Source of the DNA: CAVUCE01 sp963739985
Lineage (GTDB): Bacteria; Bacteroidota; Ignavibacteria; Ignavibacteriales; Ignavibacteriaceae
Length of the DNA: 64,000 nt
NCBI GenBank assembly: GCA_963739985.1
Contig: CAVUCE010000022.1
Coordinates: 124,001-188,000, forward strand
Direction: 5' to 3'
Shown: piece after piece, positions 38,328 through 47,019 of the stretch
How positions within the stretch are numbered: the first letter of the stretch is position 1
Layout of the letters: each line of letters starts with the position of its first letter
Made by a program: the position numbers and the translations under genes
The notes under the pieces: generated by a model
Databases searched by the model: none
Seen by the model: the letters and a program-made list of their open reading frames with translations, nothing else
What the model was told of the DNA's origin: nothing

Positions 38328-39614
38328 ATGGAACGTATGAAAAAAGAACCCGGAAAGGACTCCAAAATAACAGCAAAGAAAAAGATCCATATTAAATCTG
38401 AAGATGCCAATGTTGAAAAATTTGAGGATGTAAAAAAACTTGTAGAACTACTTCAAATACATCAAGTTGAACTGGAACATCAAAATGAAGAGCTTAGAAT
38501 TACGCAAGAGGAACTGGAAGTTTCTAGAAATAAATATGTAAATCTCTACGATTTTTCACCAATCCCCTACTTCACACTTGACATTGGCGGAGTAATTAAA
38601 GAGACAAATTTAAGCGCAAGTAATATGTTGGGAATAGAAAGGAAGAGATTAATTAATAAACTATTTTCCACTTATATTCAGCAAGAGGATAGAGATATTT
38701 TTAATTCATTTATTAAAAATATTTATAACTCTCCGGTAAAACACACTTGTGAATTACAAATAAGGAATAAAAATAAACAAATATTCCAAGTATTACTGGA
38801 GGGAATAGATTTAGAAGATCCACTGGAACCGGATAAAAAATGCCAGGTTGCACTAATCGATCTGACGAAATTTAAGGAAATAGAAGAATCACTAAATAAA
38901 TCATCAGAAGAACTTAAAATCCTCAATACTACAAAAGACAAATTTTTCTCAATCATCGCTCATGATTTAAGAAGCCCTTTTAATATTTTGCTTAATTCTT
39001 CAGATATTTTAACAGAGGAAATTGATAATTTATCAAATGAACAGATAAGAAAATATAGCAGCGAGATAAATAAAAATTTAACTACTCTATACGAGCTAGT
39101 AAACAACCTGCTCCATTGGTCTTTGATGCAGCGAAAGATACTTGAGTTTACACCCGAAAATATTGACCTTTACGCATTGGTAAATTTAATAATTATGATA
39201 TTAAATAGTAATGCCGCCAGAAAAAATATTTCTATAATGAACTATGTTGAAACAGAAACCTTTGTTTATGCTGATAATAATATGCTGCGTTCTATAGTCC
39301 AGAATCTTATTGTAAACGCAATAAAATTTACGCCGGAAGACGGACAAATTGTAATTTCATCTTCTATAAATAATGGTTTAATAGAAGTCTCCATAAAAGA
39401 TACAGGAGTTGGAATAAAATCCGAAAGGATTCCCGGACTTTTCAACTTTACTAAGTTTTTTACAACCAATGGAACAGAAGGTGAAAAAGGAACAGGCCTT
39501 GGATTACCGCTTTGCCAAGAATTTGTAGAAAGAAATGAGGGGAAAATTTGGGTAGAAAGTGAATTAGGAAAAGGATCCAAGTTTATCTTCACTTTACCAA
39601 AAGCAATTTTATAA
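38328..39614 (+). CDS. PAS sensor histidine kinase
   Basis: 428 aa, soluble. A coiled coil (about 35-70: HQVELEHQNEELRITQEELE), a PAS domain (about 72-185), HisKA with FFSIIAHDLRSPF (His about 211) and a complete HATPase with NAIKFT, DTGVGI and GTGLGLPLCQEF. It starts 11 bp after the CheB-CheR-PAS gene and is surely co-transcribed. The coiled coil resembles that of its neighbour, so the two proteins may form a complex. No regulator gene follows. Confidence 0.92.
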   Translation: MERMKKEPGKDSKITAKKKIHIKSEDANVEKFEDVKKLVELLQIHQVELEHQNEELRITQEELEVSRNKYVNLYDFSPIPYFTLDIGGVIKETNLSASNMLGIERKRLINKLFSTYIQQEDRDIFNSFIKNIYNSPVKHTCELQIRNKNKQIFQVLLEGIDLEDPLEPDKKCQVALIDLTKFKEIEESLNKSSEELKILNTTKDKFFSIIAHDLRSPFNILLNSSDILTEEIDNLSNEQIRKYSSEINKNLTTLYELVNNLLHWSLMQRKILEFTPENIDLYALVNLIIMILNSNAARKNISIMNYVETETFVYADNNMLRSIVQNLIVNAIKFTPEDGQIVISSSINNGLIEVSIKDTGVGIKSERIPGLFNFTKFFTTNGTEGEKGTGLGLPLCQEFVERNEGKIWVESELGKGSKFIFTLPKAIL

Positions 39615-39820
39615 ATACATTATCGGCAAAGTTTTCATCTTTTTATCAAACTACTATTTATATTTATTTGTAGATTTAATTTATGTGCCTCGAACATAAA
39701 AATTTTCTACAAATACCTAAATCTTTAGAATGAATAAACTTTTAATAAAGTACCGTATTTCTGCACGCACAATCAGTGTTAAAGCTAGCAAAAAGATTGA
39801 CCGGGCTGAACATTTTGAAA

Positions 39821-40939
39821 CTAATACTTCCAGCATTCCCACCCTGAATGACTCTGTTTATATTTCGATCTTCCAAACCTTGCGGCTCGGTATAAAACAT
39901 CAACTCCATCGTTTATTGTTGAGATCCGGTAAGCAGGAATTTCGGCGCAATCGCAATGCCCTATCATTGCCAGCTTAGCTTGTGTCAATCTTTTCAAACT
40001 ATTCAATGTTTGATTATAAATTTTTTGAACTTTGCTTACAAAATTTTGTACTCTTTTTGCGTCATACACAACAACACTAACTGTTGTTTCAATACTATTT
40101 TCCAGTTTATTAAACGATTGTCGGGCAAATCTTTTTGCAAAAGCCGGTACATCTCCATCCGGTAAATTAATATCTAATCTTTCCAATGGAGAAAGATCAA
40201 AATATGATAAATAAAGATTTTCAGGAGAAGCGATAATTGTCTGCGCAAATGGTATAAGCCTGCCGATAGTATAAGGTGTGCCTCCATAACAAGTAGAGAG
40301 TACTATAAGATCAAATTTTATAACCTCAGATGTGAAATTTTTTATCCCGCTTGCAAAATCATCGATAGTGAAAGACCTGTCCGGATATGACTCATCATAG
40401 CCCATTCCACCAACCTCAGGAATTTCGTGACCAAAGTAGAAAAACAGATTAATCATCTTGTCCTGATTAACAAAGTGGTATTGGCGATAAAGGGCAGCTT
40501 CAATATTGAAGTCTGATTTTTCCTGGTCGCGCCAATACAATTCATTTGCGATGAGTTTTCCATTTCTATAATAATAGAATTCACCATCCCGATTAGGGAA
40601 AAAAAACAGAAAGTTTGTTTTAGGTTTTTGGTGGAATATGAATACCTCCGCATTGGGATTCTGCTCTGCAATTTTTTTTGCATTCATCACCGTTTCTACA
40701 TCTGCGTTGTACTCATTGTTGCCGGCATCGCGATATAAATAATCATTATCACCATGTATGAAGAATATAATTGAATAATGCGTTTTGAACGATTCAGACT
40801 CTGTCTGTTTTGATTCTTTCAGAACCGGTAGTTTAGGGCTACATGAGGATAAAAGGACAGTGAGCACCACGCAAACGATACCTGCCATGAAGATGGAATA
40901 CGAAGCGCCCCTGACCAATTGCTTTTTCGGTTTTCGCAT
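39821..40939 (-). CDS. Clostripain-like (C11, clan CD) lipoprotein peptidase
   Basis: 372 aa. Basic N-terminus, hydrophobic helix and lipobox LLSSCSPK. The domain starts YSIIFFIHGDNDYLY. The probable catalytic pair is H171 in FYFGHEIPEVGG and C217 in DLIVLSTCYGG, which fits the caspase-like clan CD fold (C11). A Cys-containing tail (HSGWECWKY) is unusual. It likely cleaves a substrate in the periplasm or at the surface; specificity is unknown. It follows the 40964 gene by 24 bp and probably shares its promoter with stress element copy 7. Confidence 0.75.
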   Translation of the reverse strand: MRKPKKQLVRGASYSIFMAGIVCVVLTVLLSSCSPKLPVLKESKQTESESFKTHYSIIFFIHGDNDYLYRDAGNNEYNADVETVMNAKKIAEQNPNAEVFIFHQKPKTNFLFFFPNRDGEFYYYRNGKLIANELYWRDQEKSDFNIEAALYRQYHFVNQDKMINLFFYFGHEIPEVGGMGYDESYPDRSFTIDDFASGIKNFTSEVIKFDLIVLSTCYGGTPYTIGRLIPFAQTIIASPENLYLSYFDLSPLERLDINLPDGDVPAFAKRFARQSFNKLENSIETTVSVVVYDAKRVQNFVSKVQKIYNQTLNSLKRLTQAKLAMIGHCDCAEIPAYRISTINDGVDVLYRAARFGRSKYKQSHSGWECWKY

Positions 40940-40963
40940 TTAATTGACCACCCGTAAACGATT

Positions 40964-41398
40964 TTATAACACAAGTACAAGCAGAATAACTATTAGTAAT
41001 GCAGCGACAAGACTGATAGTTATCGTCTGATCAGCTTGCGCCATATTTTGTACAACATAATTCGAGAAGTTGTTAAGTTGCGAATCCGTTACACGTTCAA
41101 AGCCATTAGTTCCTGCAAGCTCATCCTGGTTTTCTTTAACTATAGATTTTAAACCATCAATACCGACTTTATCTTCTTTAGAGATTAAGAATGAGTTTTG
41201 AACCTGATTTAAAGCTTCAGACATTTCCTTAAATGATTTTTCAAGGATTGCGCGTTTTTCTTGTACGTTCTCTGTTGCTTTTACTTTGTTTGCAACATCG
41301 CTGAAATGTTTTTGTAGTTCACTTTTTCCACCCGCATTTGCGGGGATAACTAAAACAAATATTATCAAGACTGATACATAAGCTATTATTGCTTTCAT
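40964..41398 (-). CDS. Exported helical protein with C-terminal membrane anchor
   Basis: 144 aa. Signal peptide MKAIIAYVSVLIIFVLVIPANA, a helical body (about 25-118) and a strongly hydrophobic C-terminus (ITISLVAALLIVILLVLVL) that should sit in the membrane. I do not recognise the family. The next gene encodes a clostripain-like lipoprotein, so this protein could be its partner, regulator or substrate. AAAAGGAATTG lies before the ATG. Confidence 0.75.
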   Translation of the reverse strand: MKAIIAYVSVLIIFVLVIPANAGGKSELQKHFSDVANKVKATENVQEKRAILEKSFKEMSEALNQVQNSFLISKEDKVGIDGLKSIVKENQDELAGTNGFERVTDSQLNNFSNYVVQNMAQADQTITISLVAALLIVILLVLVL

Positions 41399-41460
41399 TA
41401 CAATTCCTTTTATTAAGTTAATTAACCTATTAGAACCTATACAATAGATATTTGTAAAGA

Positions 41461-41499
41461 AATAGAGCGAAAGGATGAAAAAGGGACTACATCTTTGGG
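41461..41499 (-). promoter_or_regulatory. Stress element copy 7 (upstream of 41398 / clostripain operon)
   Basis: On the minus strand: CCCAAAGATGTAGTCC arm, TTTTTCATCCTTTCG, then CTCTATTT. The start at 41398 is only 62 bp away, the shortest spacing of the ten. Confidence 0.7.
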
Positions 41500-41755
41500 A
41501 TGAAATGCTTGTCCCTGGTCTGTTGTGTGGAAGTTGAAAATAGGATTATGCTATGCACTTATAGATTTGACGAAATAATTGTTGCGGGAAAAGCCGTTAT
41601 GATCTTACTAAAAGGAAGTTAGAAACTGTCCGAATGGTTTTCCATTCTCAATTTATCTCTTTGCATTTATTGGTTATCAGCTAACTTAATAGATATATTA
41701 TCAAGCAGATATTATTGATAAGTAAAATTATCTATAGGATACCTACCGGAAAATT

Positions 41756-41850
41756 AACGGTTCTCTTAATTCTAATCTGCTGATCTGAACAAGCAGTTAC
41801 ATAACCACACCGGGATTTCTGAAAAGCAGACTTTTTTATGAAATACTTTC
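41756..41850 (+). pseudogene. Fragment of a second mscS gene
   Basis: On the plus strand the codons read GSLNSNLLI*TSSYITTP-FLKSRLFYEIL. This matches the mscS product at 31492 (DSSLNFDLLIWTSSYITTPAILRSKLYFEIF). TGA replaces the tryptophan codon. The DNA stretch around GTAACTGCTTG / CAAGCAGTTAC is nearly identical in both. Only the C-terminal piece remains. Confidence 0.8.
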
Positions 41851-41887
41851 TGTTCTTATTTATCGTTTCCCTTTTGCTTTAAATTTA

Positions 41888-43147
41888 TTATCCAATTTTA
41901 TGAGTCGTATAATTTATCTTTAGCCCCTTTGCTAATTTATCAATTGTCAAACCTTGTACTAAAATGCTGAATACTACACAAATATAAGTTACAATCATTA
42001 ATATCTGTTTAGCTTCGCTTTTTGGCAATGAGAGAACCAGTGCGATGGAAAGCCCTCCACGAAGTCCTCCCCAAACAATTAGTTTAGCCTCTCCGTTGGT
42101 TAAATTTGTAAACTTTGGTAAAAGTAATTTTGGCAGATAAACAATAAATACTCTTGAGAATAAAACAATAAGAATTGTAATCAAACCTATAAAAATGTAT
42201 GTTGTCTTAAAATCGATAACAAGAAGCACAAACGCGATACTTATAAACAAGATGGCATTCAGAATTACGTCGATCAGTTCCCAAAATTTATGAACATACT
42301 CTATTGTGGTATCGCTCATAGCTTTATTTTGTTTGTAGTTTCCTATCATTAAACCCATTATCACCATTGCCAATGCGCCCGATAAATGGAAATAAGATGA
42401 TAAAGTATAGCCCAACATTACAAAGGCAATTGTGAGTAAAACTTCCGTTTCATAATTGTCGATAGATTCTAAAAGTTTATATAAAATATAGCCTAATAAA
42501 AGTCCGAAAAATATACCTCCACCTGCTTCTTCCAGAAATAAAATACCAAAATGGGAAAAGTTGATATTATCGTTTCCTAATTTTAAAGTTTCTAATAAAG
42601 CAATAAAGACGACAACACCAATGCCATCATTAAATAAAGATTCACCAACAATGGTTGACTCTATTTTCTTTGACACATTTGCTTTGGTTAATATTCCTAA
42701 AACTGCAATAGGATCGGTAGGTGAAATAAGAGCTCCAAATATTAAACAATGAATAAAGTCAATGGATACTCCCAGCAAACTGCATACTTCATAAAGCACC
42801 GATGCTATAACTAAGGTGGAAATTATAACCCCGCCCACTGCCAGTAGACTTATAGGTTTTAGCTGTTTTTTAATTTCCGACCAATTTGTATGTAACGAAC
42901 CGGCAAAAAGTAAAAAGCCAAGCATTACTTGAAGAATAATGCGGCTTATGTCTGTGTGTAAAATTATACTTTTGATTTCCGAGAAGTGTGCAACGTCCCA
43001 TATTTTACTGCTCAAAACCACAAGTGAGAGAATAGTTGAAAGTAAAAACAAACCAATAACAAACGGCAATTTTATAAACCTGTAGTTTATATAAGCAAAA
43101 GCCGCTGAAAGACTCATCAGGATGACTAATAGGAGATAACTATTCAT
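41888..43147 (-). CDS. Na+(K+)/H+ antiporter, CPA1/NhaP type
   Basis: 419 aa with about 12 membrane helices. It has the core motif FGALISPTDPIAVLGIL and the ion-binding segment GESLFNDGIGVVVFIALLE (ND pair). Later come LSGALAMVIMGLMIGN and WGGLRGGLSIALVLSLP. It ends soon after the last helix without the long cytoplasmic tail seen in some relatives. It exchanges monovalent cations for protons at the inner membrane. No stress element is upstream. Confidence 0.92.
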   Translation of the reverse strand: MNSYLLLVILMSLSAAFAYINYRFIKLPFVIGLFLLSTILSLVVLSSKIWDVAHFSEIKSIILHTDISRIILQVMLGFLLFAGSLHTNWSEIKKQLKPISLLAVGGVIISTLVIASVLYEVCSLLGVSIDFIHCLIFGALISPTDPIAVLGILTKANVSKKIESTIVGESLFNDGIGVVVFIALLETLKLGNDNINFSHFGILFLEEAGGGIFFGLLLGYILYKLLESIDNYETEVLLTIAFVMLGYTLSSYFHLSGALAMVIMGLMIGNYKQNKAMSDTTIEYVHKFWELIDVILNAILFISIAFVLLVIDFKTTYIFIGLITILIVLFSRVFIVYLPKLLLPKFTNLTNGEAKLIVWGGLRGGLSIALVLSLPKSEAKQILMIVTYICVVFSILVQGLTIDKLAKGLKINYTTHKIG

Positions 43148-43270
43148 TTTTACAATTTATTTTTGATTTTATTTTGTATGTTTTATGAAAGATACAAAAG
43201 ATGCCGGATAAGAAGAAACCGGCGTTGGGGTTGAATAAGCAGATGAACATATTATCTTACAACCTAACCG

Positions 43271-44413
43271 TCACTTTAATGCCCCCACCTTTTTCAGTTC
43301 AAATATAAATTGAGTAATACTGTTGCGATTCAATATTCCAATGCAATTCCCATTTTCAATGACAGGTACCATGCTTACATCATTTTCGTTTATAGACTTT
43401 AATGCGTCTAATAATGGTTCAGTGGAATTTATTTTATTAATGTCTTGTAACGGAATCATTATATCTTTTACTGTTTTATTTTGCCTACCCTTTTTAGAAA
43501 TGGAATTTATTAGTCCGGGCGTAAGAAATCCAACCATTATATTATCATCCTTAACAAGTAAGTTCCTTCGATTGGCACCGATAAAATGGTTATCTATAAT
43601 TTCCTGAACCGTAGAATCAGGATATACTATTCCATAATCATTCGACAATGCTTCGTGTACCTGGTGCCCTAATAATAAACCGTTAAGCGCCAGTCTTTGT
43701 ATCTGGGACATTGCTGTAATTTCCAGGAACCAGCCAATAAATACCATCCATAATCCGTTAAAAACATTATTTTGAAATATCTGGAAAACACCAAGCATAA
43801 TAAATAAGAGTCCGAAAAATCTTCCTGCGTTAGCGGCAATTGTAGTTGCTTTTTTATAATTTTTTGTAATTGCCCACACTATCGCCCTTAAAATTCTTCC
43901 TCCGTCTAACGGAAATCCGGGAATTAAATTAAATAATGCCAGGACAAAATTTATTAAAGCAAGGTACTCAAACGAAGCTGCTATATATTGATTATGTACA
44001 AATACTTTTGCTGAAGAATAAAAGATAACTGCTAATATGAAACTGGTAATAGGACCGGCAACAGCAATCCAAAAATCCGCCGATGATTTTGACGGTTCTT
44101 TTGAAATTTCAGCAACTCCGCCGAATACGAAAAGCGTAATCTTTTTTACTTTCAACTTATATTTTATTGCAATTATAGAATGACCGAATTCATGAAGCAA
44201 AATACTAATGAAGAACAAAATCGAAGTCATAAAACCGACTGTCCAATAAGAGAATATCGTCCAATTTTTGAATTCAAGCGGGAAATATTTTTGCGCTAAC
44301 ATCCAGGTTAGCAGTGCTAAAATTAGGAACCATGAATAATCTAAATGAATTGGAATTCCGAGAATTTTGCCAATCGAGAATTGTTTAGGTTTCATAAAAC
44401 TTCTTTTTTTCAT
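43271..44413 (-). CDS. Site-2 protease family membrane metalloprotease with CBS pair
   Basis: 380 aa. HEFGH at residues 74-78 binds zinc, and D170 in NLIPGFPLDGGR is the third ligand. Six membrane helices, then two CBS domains (about 250-375: NDYGIVYPDSTVQEIIDNHF; DALKSINENDVSMVPVIENG). This is the Rip3/MJ0392 type of M50 peptidase, in which CBS domains may sense nucleotides. It cuts transmembrane proteins such as anti-sigma factors; the target is not known. The start MKKRSF has an in-frame second Met at residue 7. Confidence 0.92.
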   Translation of the reverse strand: MKKRSFMKPKQFSIGKILGIPIHLDYSWFLILALLTWMLAQKYFPLEFKNWTIFSYWTVGFMTSILFFISILLHEFGHSIIAIKYKLKVKKITLFVFGGVAEISKEPSKSSADFWIAVAGPITSFILAVIFYSSAKVFVHNQYIAASFEYLALINFVLALFNLIPGFPLDGGRILRAIVWAITKNYKKATTIAANAGRFFGLLFIMLGVFQIFQNNVFNGLWMVFIGWFLEITAMSQIQRLALNGLLLGHQVHEALSNDYGIVYPDSTVQEIIDNHFIGANRRNLLVKDDNIMVGFLTPGLINSISKKGRQNKTVKDIMIPLQDINKINSTEPLLDALKSINENDVSMVPVIENGNCIGILNRNSITQFIFELKKVGALK

Positions 44414-44662
44414 TACTGTCTTTGTCGTCCTTCAACATAATTGCTTCAGTATCCAACTTGTAAAAATATTTAAAATCTATTCTGTCTAACAAATATTATC
44501 ATTGGCTAATAATCCAGCGCAATCAGAATTTTTTTCATTTTTATAGTTTTCATATTGGATCGCCTTTATATTTTAATTCCACTGAATTCTGCGTTTGTTT
44601 TCAATAAACTTTCCGGTCCAATAATTACAATTATTGGTGCTTATTCTCATTGCTTAAAATTA

Positions 44663-44902
44663 CTATGATATATCCTTACCTGCTTTATTTCTTTTTCTAA
44701 ACAGCAGCCACCCCAAAACAGCACTCAAAAAGAGACTGATTGTAGCCGGATACATTCTCCAGCTCACGCTGCCTGACAAACCGTTTCCTTGCATCCTTCC
44801 ATAAATTCCGCTTTCTATCATTGTTCCCGTGCCGAAATAAAAAAAGAGCACAGCCACTGTTATAAACGCGATCATTAAAAATCTGTTTTTAATCTTTTGC
44901 AT
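44663..44902 (-). CDS. Small two-helix membrane protein
   Basis: 79 aa. Helices IAFITVAVLFFYFGTGTMI and ISLFLSAVLGWLLF are joined by a Gly/Ser-rich loop (GIYGRMQGNGLSGSVSWRMYP). The C-terminus is basic (RKRNKAGKDIS). I do not recognise the family. It is monocistronic, with stress element copy 8 about 190 bp upstream. Confidence 0.7.
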   Translation of the reverse strand: MQKIKNRFLMIAFITVAVLFFYFGTGTMIESGIYGRMQGNGLSGSVSWRMYPATISLFLSAVLGWLLFRKRNKAGKDIS

Positions 44903-45090
44903 TGGTTTTACATATCCTAAAAATTGTGAGTGAAGTTCTTATCTTTTTATCAAAGGTATACATGTATTTTATTTCTAGATTTAATTTATGAGCACATGAC
45001 TTAATATTTTTATACTAATTCCTAGTAACTTTAGGAATTATAAAAAACAATTCTATACTACGTAATATTATGAAGAGTGCAGTCTTAATA

Positions 45091-45130
45091 CAATCGAGCA
45101 AAGGGATGAAAAAGGGACTACATCTCTCGG
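45091..45130 (-). promoter_or_regulatory. Stress element copy 8 (upstream of 44902 membrane protein)
   Basis: On the minus strand: CCGAGAGATGTAGTCC arm, TTTTTCATCCCTTTG, then CTCGATTG. TACGTA at 45059-45064 lies 35-40 bp after CTTTG. Confidence 0.78.
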
Positions 45131-45177
45131 GCAGCAGATATGCCGCCCCGGTCTATTTTTTGCTGATTAATTAATAT

Positions 45178-45300
45178 CTCATGTTACGCAAAACGGTCAT
45201 TCTGAATGAAATGAAGAATCTCAAGGTTTCGATTTTTACAAATTTATGAGATATTTCACTTCGTTCAATATGACCAAAACATATACTTGCGTAACATGAG
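45178..45300 (-). mobile_element. MITE-like element, copy 2 (123 bp)
   Basis: The reverse complement of copy 1, with one visible base difference. Terminal repeats CTCATGTTACGCAA / TTGCGTAACATGAG are intact. The 7-bp direct repeat TTAATAT flanks it at 45171-45177 and 45301-45307. The near-identity of the two copies points to recent movement. Confidence 0.85.
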
Positions 45301-45464
45301 TTAATATGATGAGTTAATATGATAAGTTAATAAGAAGATAATAGTTGAAAAATTCTCCGGTATAACTGTATTTCTCTATAAATTCTTTTATAATTAATAC
45401 TGCAATAAGGACTTTAATTCCCGGCTTCCTGAGAACCGCAGCTTAAAAATTTTCCATTTGGAGC

Positions 45465-45959
45465 CTACATAATTTTATATTGCCTCGTTACTCCTTCGGT
45501 CTGCTGTGACAGATATTTTTCCAGACCGATTTGACGAATCTGCTTAAGCTGTTTTTCAGTCCAGTTTACATGTCCCTCATCAGTTTTAAGTATCTTTGTT
45601 ATTAAAGCAGCACTGCGGTCGTCGCCTGCTTCATGTGCAATATCTATAGCTTCTTTGAAATCATGAAATCCCTTTATTTTTAATTCCTCATCATTGGTTA
45701 ATATCTCAAGAACCGTCTCACCAATTTTTACTGTATTAAGTTTAGATATTGTAGGTGTACCGCCCAGGTGAATGATATGCTTAATTAGTAATTCGGCGTG
45801 GAACATTTCATCCATTGCCTGTTTTTCTATTGCTGTTTGCAATTTTCCGTACCCCCAACTGTCACATATATAAGAATGCACCATAAACGGAGTAATTGCG
45901 GCAAGTTTAGCCGATAGACGATGATTGAGAAGTGCGAGTAATTTTTCATTGCTTTGCAT
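45465..45959 (-). CDS. Bacterioferritin-like protein with altered ferroxidase site
   Basis: 164 aa, the normal bacterioferritin length, and it aligns without gaps to the E. coli protein as I recall it. Heme-binding M52 and ligands E51, H54 and H130 are kept (DEMFHAELL; DEGHVNW). Three ferroxidase acids are changed: E18 to K, E94 to K and E127 to D; Y25 is F. It may therefore store or bind iron or heme, or protect DNA, without normal ferroxidase activity. The start follows a GGAGGATAAAG ribosome site. Stress element copy 9 lies about 305 bp upstream. Confidence 0.82.
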   Translation of the reverse strand: MQSNEKLLALLNHRLSAKLAAITPFMVHSYICDSWGYGKLQTAIEKQAMDEMFHAELLIKHIIHLGGTPTISKLNTVKIGETVLEILTNDEELKIKGFHDFKEAIDIAHEAGDDRSAALITKILKTDEGHVNWTEKQLKQIRQIGLEKYLSQQTEGVTRQYKIM

Positions 45960-46615
45960 CTTTATCCTCCGTGACTATAGCTATAATACAACTTTACTTA
46001 AGTAACTTAACTTACTCAGACTTTTATTTAACCCCGTCAGCAAAAATGGGTCGGTTGATGAATTAGAATGAAGCTCCGATTAGAGAAGAAAAGGGGGAAA
46101 TAAATAATTTTTATTTTATTCATTCTCTCAAGAATTAAAGTTATTTACACCAAAATCTAGCTATGATCTTAAAACTCAATTATTTTAAAGTATGCGCCGG
46201 TTGTAAAGAAAATACGGACTAGCACACTATGATGTATTAAAGTATCGGACGGAAAGTACAATTTCAATCGCCCAAAGGGATGAAAAAAGGACTAGTTCTT
46301 TCGGATTATTTTATATCTTCATTTGTGCTTAGTTGAATGGTAAAGTATTCACTTTTTTAGGAGAATAGTTTATTTGCAATTTATTACATTACAATTATTT
46401 ATGAGAATATATCTGATGTAGATTTAGATGGACGGCTGCTTTTTAACAAATTAAAAATTCATTAATTCTTTTAATCTATAGCGTATCCGATATTCTGACA
46501 AATTTTTAATTGTATTGATCTTCCAAATTCAAAGATGAGGCGGCCATAAATACTATGAGTGGATTGAGAAGAATATTTCACGGTAATAATCTGTTTAGTA
46601 AATATCCCGTTTCCC
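45960..46615. other. Intergenic region with stress element copy 9
   Basis: About 655 bp. Only the element at 46265 and the ribosome site of the bacterioferritin-like gene are recognised. There is no open frame that I can support. Confidence 0.5.
46265..46304 (-). promoter_or_regulatory. Stress element copy 9 (upstream of bacterioferritin-like gene)
   Basis: On the minus strand: CCGAAAGAACTAGTCC arm, TTTTTTCATCCCTTTG, then GGCGATTG. The next gene in its direction starts at 45959. Confidence 0.72.
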
Positions 46616-47017
46616 TTATTTCACCAAAGCTACTTCTATTAGTTCAAAAAGATATTTAAATTCAAAAGGCTTGGATATATAGTGTGTTAGTCCTTCAGAA
46701 AGAAAAAATTCTTTATCACCTTCCATAGCAAATGCAGTAATAGCTATGTATGGTTTATTATTATTATTTTTAATTTTCTTCAGTTCCTTTGTCGTTTGAA
46801 TTCCGTCCAATTTTCCGGGAAGTCCAATGTCAATTAAAAAAATATCATAATCATTTTCGTTCGCTTTTATTAATGCACTCTCACCGTCAGTAGCATAATC
46901 ACAATTGTATCTATTCTTGAATAACCTCATGACTAAATCTATTGTCACTTTATCATCCTCAACAAAAAGCAATTTTGTCTTTGAATAATTACTATTTTCG
47001 TCCTTTTCATTCATCAT
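46616..47017 (-). CDS. Receiver-only response regulator
   Basis: 133 aa, a single receiver domain. Acidic pair ED at LLFVEDD, phosphoacceptor D in FLIDIGLPGKLDG, T/A at AITAFAME and lysine in YISKPF. No output domain. It begins 2 bp after the 1540-aa kinase stop, so it is its direct partner. The 51719 regulator is a close paralogue (both read IGLPGKLDGIQTTKELKKIK). Confidence 0.92.
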   Translation of the reverse strand: MMNEKDENSNYSKTKLLFVEDDKVTIDLVMRLFKNRYNCDYATDGESALIKANENDYDIFLIDIGLPGKLDGIQTTKELKKIKNNNNKPYIAITAFAMEGDKEFFLSEGLTHYISKPFEFKYLFELIEVALVK

Positions 47018-47019
47018 AA

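Larger units (their letters stand above)
41399..41887. other. Intergenic region with stress element copy 7 and an mscS relic
   Basis: About 490 bp. The element is at 41461-41499 and the gene relic at 41756-41850. Nothing else is recognised. Confidence 0.5.
44903..45464. other. Intergenic region with stress element copy 8 and MITE copy 2
   Basis: About 560 bp with no supported gene. Besides the two elements, GAGTTAATATGAT occurs twice in tandem at about 45298-45323, just at the right end of the MITE. Confidence 0.5.

Noticed and set aside
39730..39978. 82-codon plus-strand open frame
   Set aside because: It overlaps the 3' end of the clostripain-like gene on the other strand, with no ribosome site and no protein-like composition.
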